47,534 bases of DNA, taken from the NCBI GenBank assembly GCA_035942915.1, contig DASZCR010000172.1, positions 1-47,534 on the forward strand, in the 5' to 3' direction. Source of the stretch: DASZCR01 sp035942915 (GTDB taxonomy: Bacteria; Acidobacteriota; Blastocatellia; Pyrinomonadales; Pyrinomonadaceae). The notes below the pieces were generated by a model that saw only the letters and a list, made by a program, of their open reading frames with translations, made no database searches and was not told the origin of the DNA. Made by a program: the position numbers and the translations under genes. Below are positions 9,302-19,000 of this stretch, one piece after another. Each line of letters begins with the position of its first letter. Within the stretch, counting starts at the first letter, position 1.

Positions 9302-9439
9302 ATGTTCAAGTTCAACTCAGAGAGACGAGCACTGCTGTTGAGATTCTTGACACTCGGCCTGCTGACAACGTGTCTGGGTCTGCTCTCCTACATTGACAGG
9401 CAGAATTGCCGGGCGTATAAGTCGCGGTCTCAGCTTTGA
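9302..9439 (+). CDS. Possible 45-residue membrane protein
   Basis: An ATG at 9302 with AGAGGA 7 nt upstream opens a 45-codon frame. The product has a basic start (MFKFNSERRALLLR), one hydrophobic segment (FLTLGLLTTCLGLLSYI), and a basic tail. The ribosome site and one-pass membrane shape support a real small gene, but it has no recognisable family, and it could also be the surviving N-terminus of a decayed gene. Confidence 0.4.
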   Translation: MFKFNSERRALLLRFLTLGLLTTCLGLLSYIDRQNCRAYKSRSQL

Positions 9440-9553
9440 GAGTTGCACTGAGCGTCGTAGTCAACGACACGTTCCTCACAAATCCGTCCACCGCAGATAT
9501 AATCTCCTGAGTAGTAGGAGGCATACCTCCAAGCAGCACGGCGAGGGAACTAT

Positions 9554-10243
9554 ATGAGAAAGAAAATTCTGTCTGCGACGGCGTTGTCAGCATCGCTCAC
9601 GCTGACCCTCACAGCGTTGGCCGTCTCGCAAGTGCCGCGAGCGAGTGACGCGAAGTCTTCGGCCGCTAAACAGGAGAAATCTAAAACGCTGAAGGAGATT
9701 GCCGCTGAACGAGACGTGGAGGTGGAAGAAGGAAGCTGTGGCGTGAGTGAGTACACGTCCTTTGAAGAACTCAGGAAACGTGCAAAGGCAATCGTCTACG
9801 GACGGATTGTTGATGCTAAGTCGTTCTTCGACGAGTCAGGGCATCCAGTCGAGAATGGCGACTACATCATCACCGAATACACCGTAGAGACTTACCAAGT
9901 ACTGAGAGACAGGACGCAGGAGAGCGAGCCGGAGGAGGGCAGACCTGCTCCTGCTCCGCTGACGACATCGTTGAAGATTGCGCGTAACGGCGGTGTCGTC
10001 TATGTCAACGGCCATCGCGCAGTAGTGAAGGCCAAAGGCTTCGAGTCGCTTAATCCGGGCAAGAGTTATGTCTTCTTCCTCTTTTGGAGTTCGGCCTATA
10101 AGGCATACACGCTGGCCGGCGGCGCTTCCGGTGTCGTGTTGGTCAACAACGACTTGAGCCTCACGCCGCTCGCCTCGTCGAAAGAGATTCAAGCAAAACT
10201 CCGCGACATGAATCTCGACAGCTTGATTGAACAGGTCAAGTAA
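9554..10243 (+). CDS. Exported protein of unknown function
   Basis: The 229-residue product has a signal peptide (MRKKILSATALSASLTLTLTA, cleavage probably before residue 35), a charged Lys/Glu-rich stretch (about 35-60), then a compact part of about 165 residues. The segment AKAIVYGRIVDAKS, then TEYTVETYQVL, and PGKSYVFFLFW looks like a beta-barrel of the type seen in exported proteins with OB-fold-like strands, but I cannot name a family. GAGGGAA lies about 5 nt before the ATG. The next gene, an exported metallopeptidase, starts 60 nt downstream on the same strand, so the two may be co-expressed. Confidence 0.72.
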   Translation: MRKKILSATALSASLTLTLTALAVSQVPRASDAKSSAAKQEKSKTLKEIAAERDVEVEEGSCGVSEYTSFEELRKRAKAIVYGRIVDAKSFFDESGHPVENGDYIITEYTVETYQVLRDRTQESEPEEGRPAPAPLTTSLKIARNGGVVYVNGHRAVVKAKGFESLNPGKSYVFFLFWSSAYKAYTLAGGASGVVLVNNDLSLTPLASSKEIQAKLRDMNLDSLIEQVK

Positions 10244-10303
10244 CAGCCGTCGAAAACACAGTCTCGTCTATCCTTTCTCCTCGCTACCTCACAAGGAGAT
10301 GTG

Positions 10304-11665
10304 ATGCGCCGTTATCTGTACGTACTCTGTTTCCTCATCGGAGTGCTTGCGCTGTCGTATTCCTCTGCGACCTCTCCGACGCCTGTGCTGGCACAGCTTA
10401 ACTGCACGAACTACAACCAATGTGAGCGCCTACAATCAGTCGCCAGCACAAAAGTACAGGGGCCAATCACCTATTGGTTCGACGATGACCGGATAATCCC
10501 CTTTCTCTCTCTCGCTGACATGACCGATTTCAAAAACCGTCTCCGCGCGGCGGCTCAGGATTGGTCGGTCAAGACCGGCATCAGCATCTCGGAAGTCACT
10601 TCAGGCGGAAGGGTCAGAATCGTCGTCAGCGGGCTGTTGAGTATTCAGAATGTCAACGCAGAGGTGATGCACGACCAGAGCTTTCCCAATGTTGTGCGAA
10701 TGACGTTTTCCAACGAGTGGCCGCAGTGGGACAGTGCCGGGAAAGACTGGATTGCATCGCATGAGTGGGGACATATCATTGGATTCGACGATGTGGCCGA
10801 AGACGCTTGCCTTTCGGTCGAAACTATTATGAGACAAGGCAGCCGGGATACAGAGACATTCGACAGGCAGTTAAAGGGGCTGACGCCGCTTCCGGGGCCG
10901 GGGCGTCCCAATGGTTGCGACGTGTGCGCCGCTCAAGATAAACAGGCCGGACTCGTGCTGGGAACATCTTGCCCGACACCAACGCCGACGCCAGAGCAAC
11001 CCGGTTGCGAGCCGCGCCCTTCAGGGATGCCGCCTGCGCCGCGCGAATGCTTCGTTCCTGCCGTCCCCTGCGACCCCATCACGCAGGAGTGGGATGAGAT
11101 GTGGTGCATGTGCGTCTGTCGCCTCAGTCCCGTCCTGATAGACGTAGCTGGCGACGGCTTCTCGCTGACGGACGCAGCCGCGGGCGTCAACTTCGACCTC
11201 GATGCGGACGGACTAGCTGAACGACTGAGTTGGACGGCAACCGGCACAGACGACGCATGGCTCGCCTTAGACCGAAACGGCAACGGTACAATAGACGATG
11301 GGCGAGAGTTGTTCGGCAACTTCACGCCGCAGCCTGTCTCGGCGACGAGTAACGGCTTCCTCGCACTCGCCGTGTACGACAGCCCCGCTCATGGCGGCAA
11401 CGCAGACGGAGTGATTGATGCGCGCGACACTATCTTTCACAGTCTGCGACTATGGCAGGATACGAATCACGATGGACATTCGCAGGTGGAGGAACTGCAC
11501 ACTCTTGAGAATTTAGAAGTGACGGCTTTGCATCTTGACCACAAAGAGTCAAAGAGGATAGATGAGCATGGCAACGCCTTCAGATACCGCGCCAAAGTAG
11601 ATGACGCGAAAGGAAGCAAGGTGGGGCGCTGGGCGTGGGATGTGTTCCTCGTCTCCGGCCGGTAG
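10304..11665 (+). CDS. Exported zinc metallopeptidase with EF-hand-like calcium loops
   Basis: The 453-residue product starts at an ATG at 10304, 5 nt after AAGGAG; a GTG directly before it is the less likely start. A signal peptide covers about residues 1-30. The metzincin-type site is clear: H153-E-W-G-H157-IIG-FD-D163, matching HExxHxxGxxD, with a possible Met-turn at M176 (ETIMRQG). A Pro/Thr/Cys-rich linker follows (about 205-265). The C-terminal part (about 270-453) has EF-hand-like loops, DRNGNGTIDDGRELFG and DTNHDGHSQVEEL, also a DVAGDGFSLTD stretch common in secreted calcium-binding proteins. Role: proteolysis outside the cytoplasm, stabilised by calcium. Target unknown. Confidence 0.85.
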   Translation: MRRYLYVLCFLIGVLALSYSSATSPTPVLAQLNCTNYNQCERLQSVASTKVQGPITYWFDDDRIIPFLSLADMTDFKNRLRAAAQDWSVKTGISISEVTSGGRVRIVVSGLLSIQNVNAEVMHDQSFPNVVRMTFSNEWPQWDSAGKDWIASHEWGHIIGFDDVAEDACLSVETIMRQGSRDTETFDRQLKGLTPLPGPGRPNGCDVCAAQDKQAGLVLGTSCPTPTPTPEQPGCEPRPSGMPPAPRECFVPAVPCDPITQEWDEMWCMCVCRLSPVLIDVAGDGFSLTDAAAGVNFDLDADGLAERLSWTATGTDDAWLALDRNGNGTIDDGRELFGNFTPQPVSATSNGFLALAVYDSPAHGGNADGVIDARDTIFHSLRLWQDTNHDGHSQVEELHTLENLEVTALHLDHKESKRIDEHGNAFRYRAKVDDAKGSKVGRWAWDVFLVSGR

Positions 11666-12146
11666 CTGCCGGCTCCCTCACACCTCTTATGCTCTGAATT
11701 AAGGTGTCCGTGCTTATCGGACGCGGAAAGTCAGGAGGGTTAGGAGAGGGCTGATGTGCGATAGATATTGACTCGCGCTCAGTGAATCGTGAATAATCCG
11801 GCTGCTGCTCGTGTTGCTTGCGTGTTCGCGTCGCCCTGCCCGACCGTGGGGCGCGTCCCATTGACTCCAGTCGAGAGCCTTCGCACGCGTATTCAAGAGT
11901 TTTCCAAAGACTTCTGAGGGTGCGAGGGTTGCGGACTTCGGCGCACTTCAGTCGAGCATATTGTCCTTTGAAGAGGGCGCTTCAAAACCGGGTCAAATGG
12001 TAATCGCCTGATCTCTACGCCGTGCCTGTTTAAGCATCGCCAGATGAGCGAGCGAAGCCGCACGCTCGAAGCCCGCTCAACAGACCCGCCCTTTCCCGAC
12101 CCCGCGCCTTAACGCGCACAGGTTTATCCAGCGGTTTGGAGACAGC
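11666..12146. other. Gene-free stretch upstream of the CHAT operon
   Basis: No convincing gene lies in these 481 nt. A sigma-70-like pair, TTGACT at 11768-11773 and AATAAT at 11792-11797 (18-nt spacer), points toward the CHAT operon and is the best promoter candidate I can see, although it leaves a leader of about 340 nt. No obvious riboswitch or attenuator was recognised in that leader. Confidence 0.35.
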
Positions 12147-13631
12147 ATGTCGGGCATATTCAATCAGGTTCGCATCGACCAGACGCGTACGGAAATCCTG
12201 TCTCTCTCGCAGTCTATAAAAGACTGGATAGACAAACGCCAGGCGGCAGACATTGTCGGCCAGCATCACACACAGTTGAGCGTTCTGAAGACCGTGCTGA
12301 CAACCGCGCTCGCAAAAATTGAGACGGGTCTCGACGCCGTCTCCCTCACCACGCCCGTCCAAGACCTCTACGCGACGTGCCGCCTGCTCGACCGCCGGGT
12401 GGTCTGGGTGCGGCGAGTTTGGGATTACTACAGCAGCAGGTTCGCGCAGAGAGAGGATGCCACGCTCGGTAAAGTCCTCAAGGCGGCGGACGAGGTGGTG
12501 TGGAGTTGCTACGACGAGGTTTTCAGAAACGCGAAAGAGCAGGACGACACGCTCAAGCGCGGCACGCCGCCGCTGCCTTATATCGACCTTTATTATTCTC
12601 CGCACGCTATTCCGCGCGCCGAGCCGCCACCCTTTCTCAAGTCGGACGTGGACGCGCCGTTTTTACAGAAGTTCATGCAGGAATTGCCCATTCCCATCGT
12701 CGGGCTGCCGGCCGTCTGTCTGCGTTCGCCCTGGTGTCTGGTCTCAGTCGGACACGAAGTAGGCCACCACGTCCTCTACGACCTGCTGCCCAACTTTGAA
12801 CTTCAGAAGACGTTCGGCAAGCTCATCCGCAACGCGGCCTACGCCGCCTCCGACAAAGATTCTGTGGTCGCGCGCCGTTGGGAAGGTTGGGAGAAGGAGA
12901 TTTTCGCAGACCTCTTCTCAATCCTGTGCATGGGACACTGGGCTTTGTGGGCTATCGCCGAACTGGAAGTGGCAGACCTGCCGACGATGTTTAAGAGCAC
13001 GACGCTCTACCCTGCGCCCGTCGTGCGCCTGTCGCTCATGGCGCACATGCTGAAGGCGCTCGGCCTTGAGAGCGTGCCGACGCTTGGCGGGATGTCGCTG
13101 GCAGAGATTGTCGCCGCCGGAGAGGAGGCCGAAGTCGAAGACAACGTGCGCGAAGCGGTCTCCTTCGACCTCTGCGTCGCGCCCGCCGTCGCACGCGCCG
13201 CGGTGGCGACTCCGGTCGGCGAGCTAGGTTCGCTCAAGTCCCTGTGCGGTTGGGACAATGAAGACTTTAAACCGGGCGGTGTGGTCATGGCTCTGGCCGA
13301 AGACCTGCGCGACTTGAACGCCGCCGCCAATCCGACCCTGCGCGCCGCGCGCCTCTACGCCAGCAGCGCGGTGGCCGCATGGGTTGAGACGACAAGGGAT
13401 TGGGACAGAAAGGCTGCGGACGCGGAAGCTGCGCCCGACGCGGAGCAACGCGACGAGGTGCGCGCAGAGTTGGCCGAACACGTCCTCAAGGTGATTGGCA
13501 ACAGCCGCGTGGACGGTACTCGCAGCGCCGAGAAGCGTGCTCCGGCCGCCGAGGCCGAAAGGCTCGGCATCGAGCTTGGCGAAATGCTTTTGGGGTTAAA
13601 CCCCATAGTACCTGGGGAGACAATTCGGTAA
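12147..13631 (+). CDS. Cytosolic HEXXH zinc peptidase, first gene of CHAT operon
   Basis: The 494-residue product has no signal peptide or membrane segment. Residues 203-208 read HEVGHH, a zinc-binding HEXXH, and a downstream glutamate motif E251-IFA-D255 (KEIFADLF) fits the third zinc ligand of gluzincin-type peptidases. The N-terminal third is helical and charged, with Arg/Asp-rich segments, and the C-terminal third is Ala/Glu-rich. I do not recognise the family by name. GGAG sits 5 nt before the ATG. The next gene begins 23 nt after the stop, and all five genes to 26432 run the same way with gaps of 5-25 nt. Its place in the operon suggests it processes or trims another component, or acts as a toxic effector; both are inference. 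Confidence 0.75.
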   Translation: MSGIFNQVRIDQTRTEILSLSQSIKDWIDKRQAADIVGQHHTQLSVLKTVLTTALAKIETGLDAVSLTTPVQDLYATCRLLDRRVVWVRRVWDYYSSRFAQREDATLGKVLKAADEVVWSCYDEVFRNAKEQDDTLKRGTPPLPYIDLYYSPHAIPRAEPPPFLKSDVDAPFLQKFMQELPIPIVGLPAVCLRSPWCLVSVGHEVGHHVLYDLLPNFELQKTFGKLIRNAAYAASDKDSVVARRWEGWEKEIFADLFSILCMGHWALWAIAELEVADLPTMFKSTTLYPAPVVRLSLMAHMLKALGLESVPTLGGMSLAEIVAAGEEAEVEDNVREAVSFDLCVAPAVARAAVATPVGELGSLKSLCGWDNEDFKPGGVVMALAEDLRDLNAAANPTLRAARLYASSAVAAWVETTRDWDRKAADAEAAPDAEQRDEVRAELAEHVLKVIGNSRVDGTRSAEKRAPAAEAERLGIELGEMLLGLNPIVPGETIR

Positions 13632-13654
13632 CCGTCGAAGGCCGAGGGGAAGTC

Positions 13655-16018
13655 ATGCGTTTCACAATCAAGATTGACGAGAACTGGCTGGTCAGCATCA
13701 CCTGTGCCAGCGGCCGAACGTGGGAGCGCCAGTTGGCGAAAGCTCCCGATGGACGGGGCGGCTTCTTTCCCGTCTGCGTCGAGCAGGCCGCACCCGCGCC
13801 GGACGCAGAGGCCAGCGGCGGCAGCGGGTCGCCTTCCGCACAGACCGACCGGCGGCGCGCGCTCTGTGAAGGCAACGCGGATGTCTTCTGGGAAGTGTAC
13901 GGGCGCATCACCCGTCGCACACACGAAGCGAAGCACATCACGGATTTCGGCCGCTACCTCTTCGACACGCTGCTCGGCAAGAGCCTCTGGGAAGAGATGC
14001 TGTCGGAGGCCGCAGAGGAAGACTTCATCGAATTATGTCTCTCGTGGGGCAGGTCAGAGACTTATCTACATCGCTTGCCCTGGGAGATGATGCGCGGCGC
14101 GAACGACTTCTTCCTCGTCTGCGGTATCCCGAAGCTGGTGGCAATCACGCGTCTGGTGGCCGATACCAAACACGTCACCGCCCGACAGATAAGCCCGCAG
14201 CCGCGCCTGCTCTTCATCATCGGCACGTCTCTGACGGACGAGCAGATTCGACCGGGAGCCGAATATCTGAGCCTGCTCAGGCAGTTCAGATTGGAGCAGC
14301 GCAGTTTCCACTCGCGCGTCTTGCAGCGCGCCTCTCCGCTTCAGATGAAGCAGGAACTCAAAAGATTCGAGCCAGATGTCGTCTACTTCATCTGTCATGG
14401 CGGCATCGACTCCAAGACCGGGCGCGGATACCTGAGCCTCGAACTCGACGCCTCCGAGAAGGAAGCGCCGGGAGATGAAGAGGCAAAGGAGAAGTTGAAG
14501 CGGCGCGATGCAGAGCAGTTATTGTCGATGTTGAAGGTGACAGGCCAGCCGCCTCCGATTGTCGTCCTCAGCGCGTGCTACTCGGCGGGCGGCAACAAGG
14601 GTCTCAAGAGGGACGATGACCGCAAGGGCGGCAAGATGTTGGGCGCGCACGATGCGGCTCCGCTGGCTGCCGAGTTGGTGGCGGGCGGCGTCCCCGTCGT
14701 GATTGGTATGTCGGGCGAGATTTCCGACCTCGCCTGCCGACTGTTCACGCGACAGTTCGGGACAGCTCTGGTCTCCGGCGACCAATTGGTGCGCGCCACC
14801 GGCGAAGGTCGTTGCGCAGCCTTCAGCGAGGGGCTGCCGCCGCAGGATTCTGTTGACTGGGCGTTTCCGGCCGTCTTCATGGCCGAAGGCGTCGGCCCCG
14901 ATTATGCTCCCCTGCCCCCGGAGGCAGTTCTCGCCGAATCGACTGCCGTCAGGTGGATTAGGGGTTACGACATCGACCGCTTGCCCGTCTTTTGCAGCCG
15001 CGATGAGTTCTTCGACGCCTTCTATCAACTCTTCCAACCGCACGAGCCTCCCGCGCTCGTCGCCTACACCGAGAGCAACCTTGCCGACTACGGCAAGACG
15101 CGCATCCTGCAACAACTGGCCGTCACGGCGCTGCGCGAAGGACACATCCCCTGCATCGTCAGTTCCGAGCTTGACGATTGGAAGCCGCCGCAGAACATCG
15201 CGCAACTGTGCGTCGAGCTTCTGCGCGCCATCGGCAAGGCGCGCGAAGTTATCGGCCTGCCTCCGCCGCTCAAGGGTTCCCTGCTCAGGTATCTGCGCTT
15301 CGTCGCCGCCGGCTGCGATGCTTATCGCGTGATGTGCGACAGGATGGCTCAGATTGAAGATGCGTTTAGCGATGCCCCGCAGGCTTGCTTCGACAACCTG
15401 ATGGTGTTGTTCCCGGCGCTCGACGACATCATCGAGGCTGAAGGCGTCAGGGCAATCTTGCGAACGGAGTTGAAGAGTCTGATTGACGAGGCTCGTCAAG
15501 CGCATCCGAACGTCGTGCGCGAAGACGGCCGCGTGCTCGTCATGCTCGACGAGGTTCATCGCTACGACAAAGCGTTTATCCCGCTCTTCTATAAACTGCT
15601 CGACGACTTCGGCTTGGGGACGGACGAAGAACCCGTCCCCGTCGTGATGGCTCTCTCGAAGGGCACACCCGCCGACGAGTACATCCGCCCCGTACAGGAG
15701 AAGTTGCGTTCGCGTTTCCGCTTCATGTCCATTCCCGAATTCGGCGACGACGAATACATGCTCGTCTATCAACAGGTGTTGATGACGCCCTTCCTCACCG
15801 AACTCTACGAAGACATCTCCGACAAGCCCTGGGTCTTCAACTACAACGCGAGCGAAGAGATTATCCAGAAATACAAGAATCGCCTGCGCAAGCGTCTCAA
15901 GCGAATCCCCGAAGACTTCTTCAGCGACCGCCTCTTCATCACCATTGAAGACGCGCGCGACGAAGGCTTTGCGCTGCCGGTTGACGACGAGGCACGCCTC
16001 GCAGCCCTCAACGAGTAG
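13655..16018 (+). CDS. CHAT protease fused to a P-loop ATPase
   Basis: The 787-residue product starts at an ATG at 13655 after GAGGGGA. Residues 1-60 form a small beta-rich segment and about 75-430 a CHAT domain, the caspase-like fold of clan CD. The catalytic pair is present: His248 in FICHGG and Cys308 in VLSACYSAG; the PWEMM motif common in CHAT domains also appears. From about 455 on is an ATPase-like region. Its Walker A is degenerate (ESNLADYGKT, with Asn475 where the first Gly is expected, K481-T482 kept), while the Walker B is good (VLVMLDE, D632-E633). The ATPase part is about 330 residues and resembles AAA/STAND modules that couple nucleotide state to an attached effector. Operon neighbours: metallopeptidase before it, STAND protein 5 nt after it. 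Caspase-like cleavage of a partner is the likely role; target unknown. Confidence 0.83.
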   Translation: MRFTIKIDENWLVSITCASGRTWERQLAKAPDGRGGFFPVCVEQAAPAPDAEASGGSGSPSAQTDRRRALCEGNADVFWEVYGRITRRTHEAKHITDFGRYLFDTLLGKSLWEEMLSEAAEEDFIELCLSWGRSETYLHRLPWEMMRGANDFFLVCGIPKLVAITRLVADTKHVTARQISPQPRLLFIIGTSLTDEQIRPGAEYLSLLRQFRLEQRSFHSRVLQRASPLQMKQELKRFEPDVVYFICHGGIDSKTGRGYLSLELDASEKEAPGDEEAKEKLKRRDAEQLLSMLKVTGQPPPIVVLSACYSAGGNKGLKRDDDRKGGKMLGAHDAAPLAAELVAGGVPVVIGMSGEISDLACRLFTRQFGTALVSGDQLVRATGEGRCAAFSEGLPPQDSVDWAFPAVFMAEGVGPDYAPLPPEAVLAESTAVRWIRGYDIDRLPVFCSRDEFFDAFYQLFQPHEPPALVAYTESNLADYGKTRILQQLAVTALREGHIPCIVSSELDDWKPPQNIAQLCVELLRAIGKAREVIGLPPPLKGSLLRYLRFVAAGCDAYRVMCDRMAQIEDAFSDAPQACFDNLMVLFPALDDIIEAEGVRAILRTELKSLIDEARQAHPNVVREDGRVLVMLDEVHRYDKAFIPLFYKLLDDFGLGTDEEPVPVVMALSKGTPADEYIRPVQEKLRSRFRFMSIPEFGDDEYMLVYQQVLMTPFLTELYEDISDKPWVFNYNASEEIIQKYKNRLRKRLKRIPEDFFSDRLFITIEDARDEGFALPVDDEARLAALNE

Positions 16019-16023
16019 TCATC

Positions 16024-19000
16024 ATGCATCCAACATTAGACGACGACGCCGAGATTGAGAGACGCGACGAGTTGCGGCTGGCACGCGCACGCCAGAAGCG
16101 CGCCGAACGCTTCAAGGAGGCGCAATCGTGGCTCGCGCTGGTGCCGACGTGGTCAACCCCCCTCGCCAGCGCGTGCGACTTCCCTTCGGGCAAAGACGAC
16201 CTGCCGACCTTCGTGAAAAACGCCAAGCGCGCCGGACTCTGCTCCTACAGCGAGATTCGTGCGCCTGAAGGCAGCACGGTGCTCCATTTCTGGATGCCCG
16301 AATACACGCGCGTCGAGACGTTGCGCGACTTGGGAAAGACCAAGAACGGGAAGCAGAGTTTGCAGCGCGATGCGGCCACCATCGGCCGGCGCATCATCGA
16401 GGCGCACAGCACATCCGTCCCCATCTCCGAAACAGTCTACGCATGGGCTGACCTCGCGCAGCATGTCCAGGACGGGTTGAACAATTGTTCCCGCTATCTC
16501 ATCAAGCGCGTCAGGCAGTTGGTCGATGCTAAAGACACGGGGCGCGCACAGACGTTGCTGGCAGCCAGCAAGTTTCTCGCGCAGGCGCTCGGCGGCTCTC
16601 TGGAAACGGCGTTGCGCGTCGGCGAAAACTACGTCGAACTGGAATATCGCCGCGAGCAGGACGAAATTCACCTCAACCGTTTCAGACCCATTCGCGGGCA
16701 GATTGAAGCCTTCCAAAAGTTGCTCACGTTGCCGGCCGATAGCGATGTCTGGGCTTTGCACTACCTCGGTCGCGGCGGTGTCGGCAAGACCATGCTGCTG
16801 CGCTACATCACCGGGCGTCTGCTGACCCCGCAAGGCTCTCTGCCGACCCCTTTCAGCCGGATTGACTTCGACTACCTAAGCCCGGATTATCCCGTCCGTC
16901 GTCCCGGTCAACTGCTGCTCGAACTCGCCGCCGGATTCCGTCCCTACATCACCTCGCAGGAGCAGGAACAGGTCTTCGAGGAGTTTCAGAATCGCACCAT
17001 CGAATTGCACGAAGCACTGAGCGGCGAGCCGCCGCCGGATAACCCGCTTGCCAACCTCGACCCCGTCCGCTTCGACCCGATTCTCGCGGCCTTCTCAGAC
17101 TTCCTCCTCAAACTGCCGCAGCCGGTCGTGCTCATTCTCGACACCTGCGAGGAGTTGGCGAAAGTGCAGAGCATCGTCGGCAGCATGCCGACCGTCGAAG
17201 CCGCCTTTGAGATTCTTGAGCGGATTCACAGGAAGGTTCCGACCGTGCGCGTCGTCTTCGCCGGGCGACGGTTGCTCACGCGGGCTGGGCATGATTGGCA
17301 TCTGAGCTTCAACGAGGCGCGCGCCGAAAGGGAGTTTCTTCCCCAACGCAAAGACTACCTGCTCTTACATGAGATACGCGGCTTTGAAGAGGTCGAAGCA
17401 CGCGCCTACCTCTCTGTTGACGAAGGGCTTGACAGGCTCGGAGAAAGCCTGCTGACAGCCATTCTGAAAAACAGTCTCGACAACGGAAGGGCGGCGTACG
17501 TCGAGCACAACCGGGCGCTTTCGCGCGACGCGGCAACTTATTACAACCCGTTCTACCTCTCGCTCTATGCCAACTGGGTCAGAGAAGACCCTGATTTGAC
17601 GGCCGCAGAGATTGGCACGGGCAAGACCGACCCTTACGTCGAACTTCGCATCGTCAAGCGCGTTGACCAGAGCGTGAGCAAGGTGCTCCCGGCCGTCGTC
17701 CAACTGCGCCGCTTCGACAAGGACATGCTCGCCCCGGCGTTGGAAGACGGCGAAAGCGTGGACGAAGTCTATCGCAGGCTCTCCGGCTACGAGTGGATTA
17801 ACAACCAATGGGACGAGAGCCTTCAGACGAACTTTCTCGAAGTCGACCGCAATCTGCACGGCCGCCTGTGCGAGTACTACGAGCAGCAGGGCATCTCGCA
17901 CAAGCTCGACGCGGCGAAGCAGAAGCTAGGGCCGGGACTGGCGCGGCTCTTGCGCGAACGCACGCTCGACCGGCTCACGACCGACCACGTTGACGCCACA
18001 CTCCGTCTGCTGCCCGCCGCTGAAGCGGCTGAAGTCTGGCATCTCTTCGAGCGTCGCATCGCCGCCGATGGCGATTGGATTAGAGCCTTGCGGACGACCG
18101 AACGAATCCTCAGCGAAGAGGGCGCGGTCAAAGACGAATCCCATCCGCTGCGCAGCGCCGTCGTCGCAACGCACGCCTCGGCGCTGCTTCACACGCTGGC
18201 TGAAGTGCAACTGGATAAAGTCTGGCATGAGGTTGAGCGCACATCTCATAACCATCCAGACCGCTCGATTGGTGAATGGCTCCGACTGCGGGGGATGGTC
18301 GGTCGCTACGCCGCCGCCGCACGCAACGCCACCACCGATTCATCGAATCACCTTCTCACGATTACGCTCATCGTCGATACCCTGCCGTCTATTTTCATCA
18401 GAGAGATGGAGCGGTTTCAGCAGGAGGCACAGGACGAGGAGTCTGCGGGCGACATGCGCCACCGGCTCAATCAGTTGGCCGCCTCGCTCTGCGCCACGCT
18501 CGAAGAACTCGCCGAACGCGCAGAGTGTCTCGGCACGTCCCTCTTCGTCCAAATTGACGTTTCTGACATCGCCGCCGCCTTTGAACGTTTCGAGTTGGCC
18601 GGAGACCTCGTCGCTTTCGCCCACTGCCTCGCCGCGCGCTACGTCCTTCTCTCAGACAACGGCAGCGCGACCGACCGCTATGAGCAGGCCGCGAAGTTGA
18701 TACAGCAAGCCGAGTCGCTTGCCACACGCGAGGGCGCGACGCAAATCAGACAACACTGGCTCGACTGGCGCGCCCCCGCCTCTGTCCGCGAGCGCGTGCG
18801 CCTCGAATGGCTGCGGATGACGCCGCTGCCTCTGGAAGTGTTCGACGCGCAGACGCTCGCCAACTGGCGACAAGAGGCCGTCGGCCACCTCGACAACATC
18901 GACTCTGAACGACTGGCCTCCGCCGTCATCAAGTTGGAACTGGCGGCGCGACCGCTGGCGGCCGCAGACCTGAAGGCCATCGAGGCGGCCGAGAGTTATC

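Noticed and set aside
14519..15772. A 417-codon minus-strand open frame opposite the CHAT-ATPase gene
   Set aside because: It lacks motifs and a ribosome site; the plus strand carries the catalytic and Walker motifs. Long antisense frames are a by-product of the high GC content.
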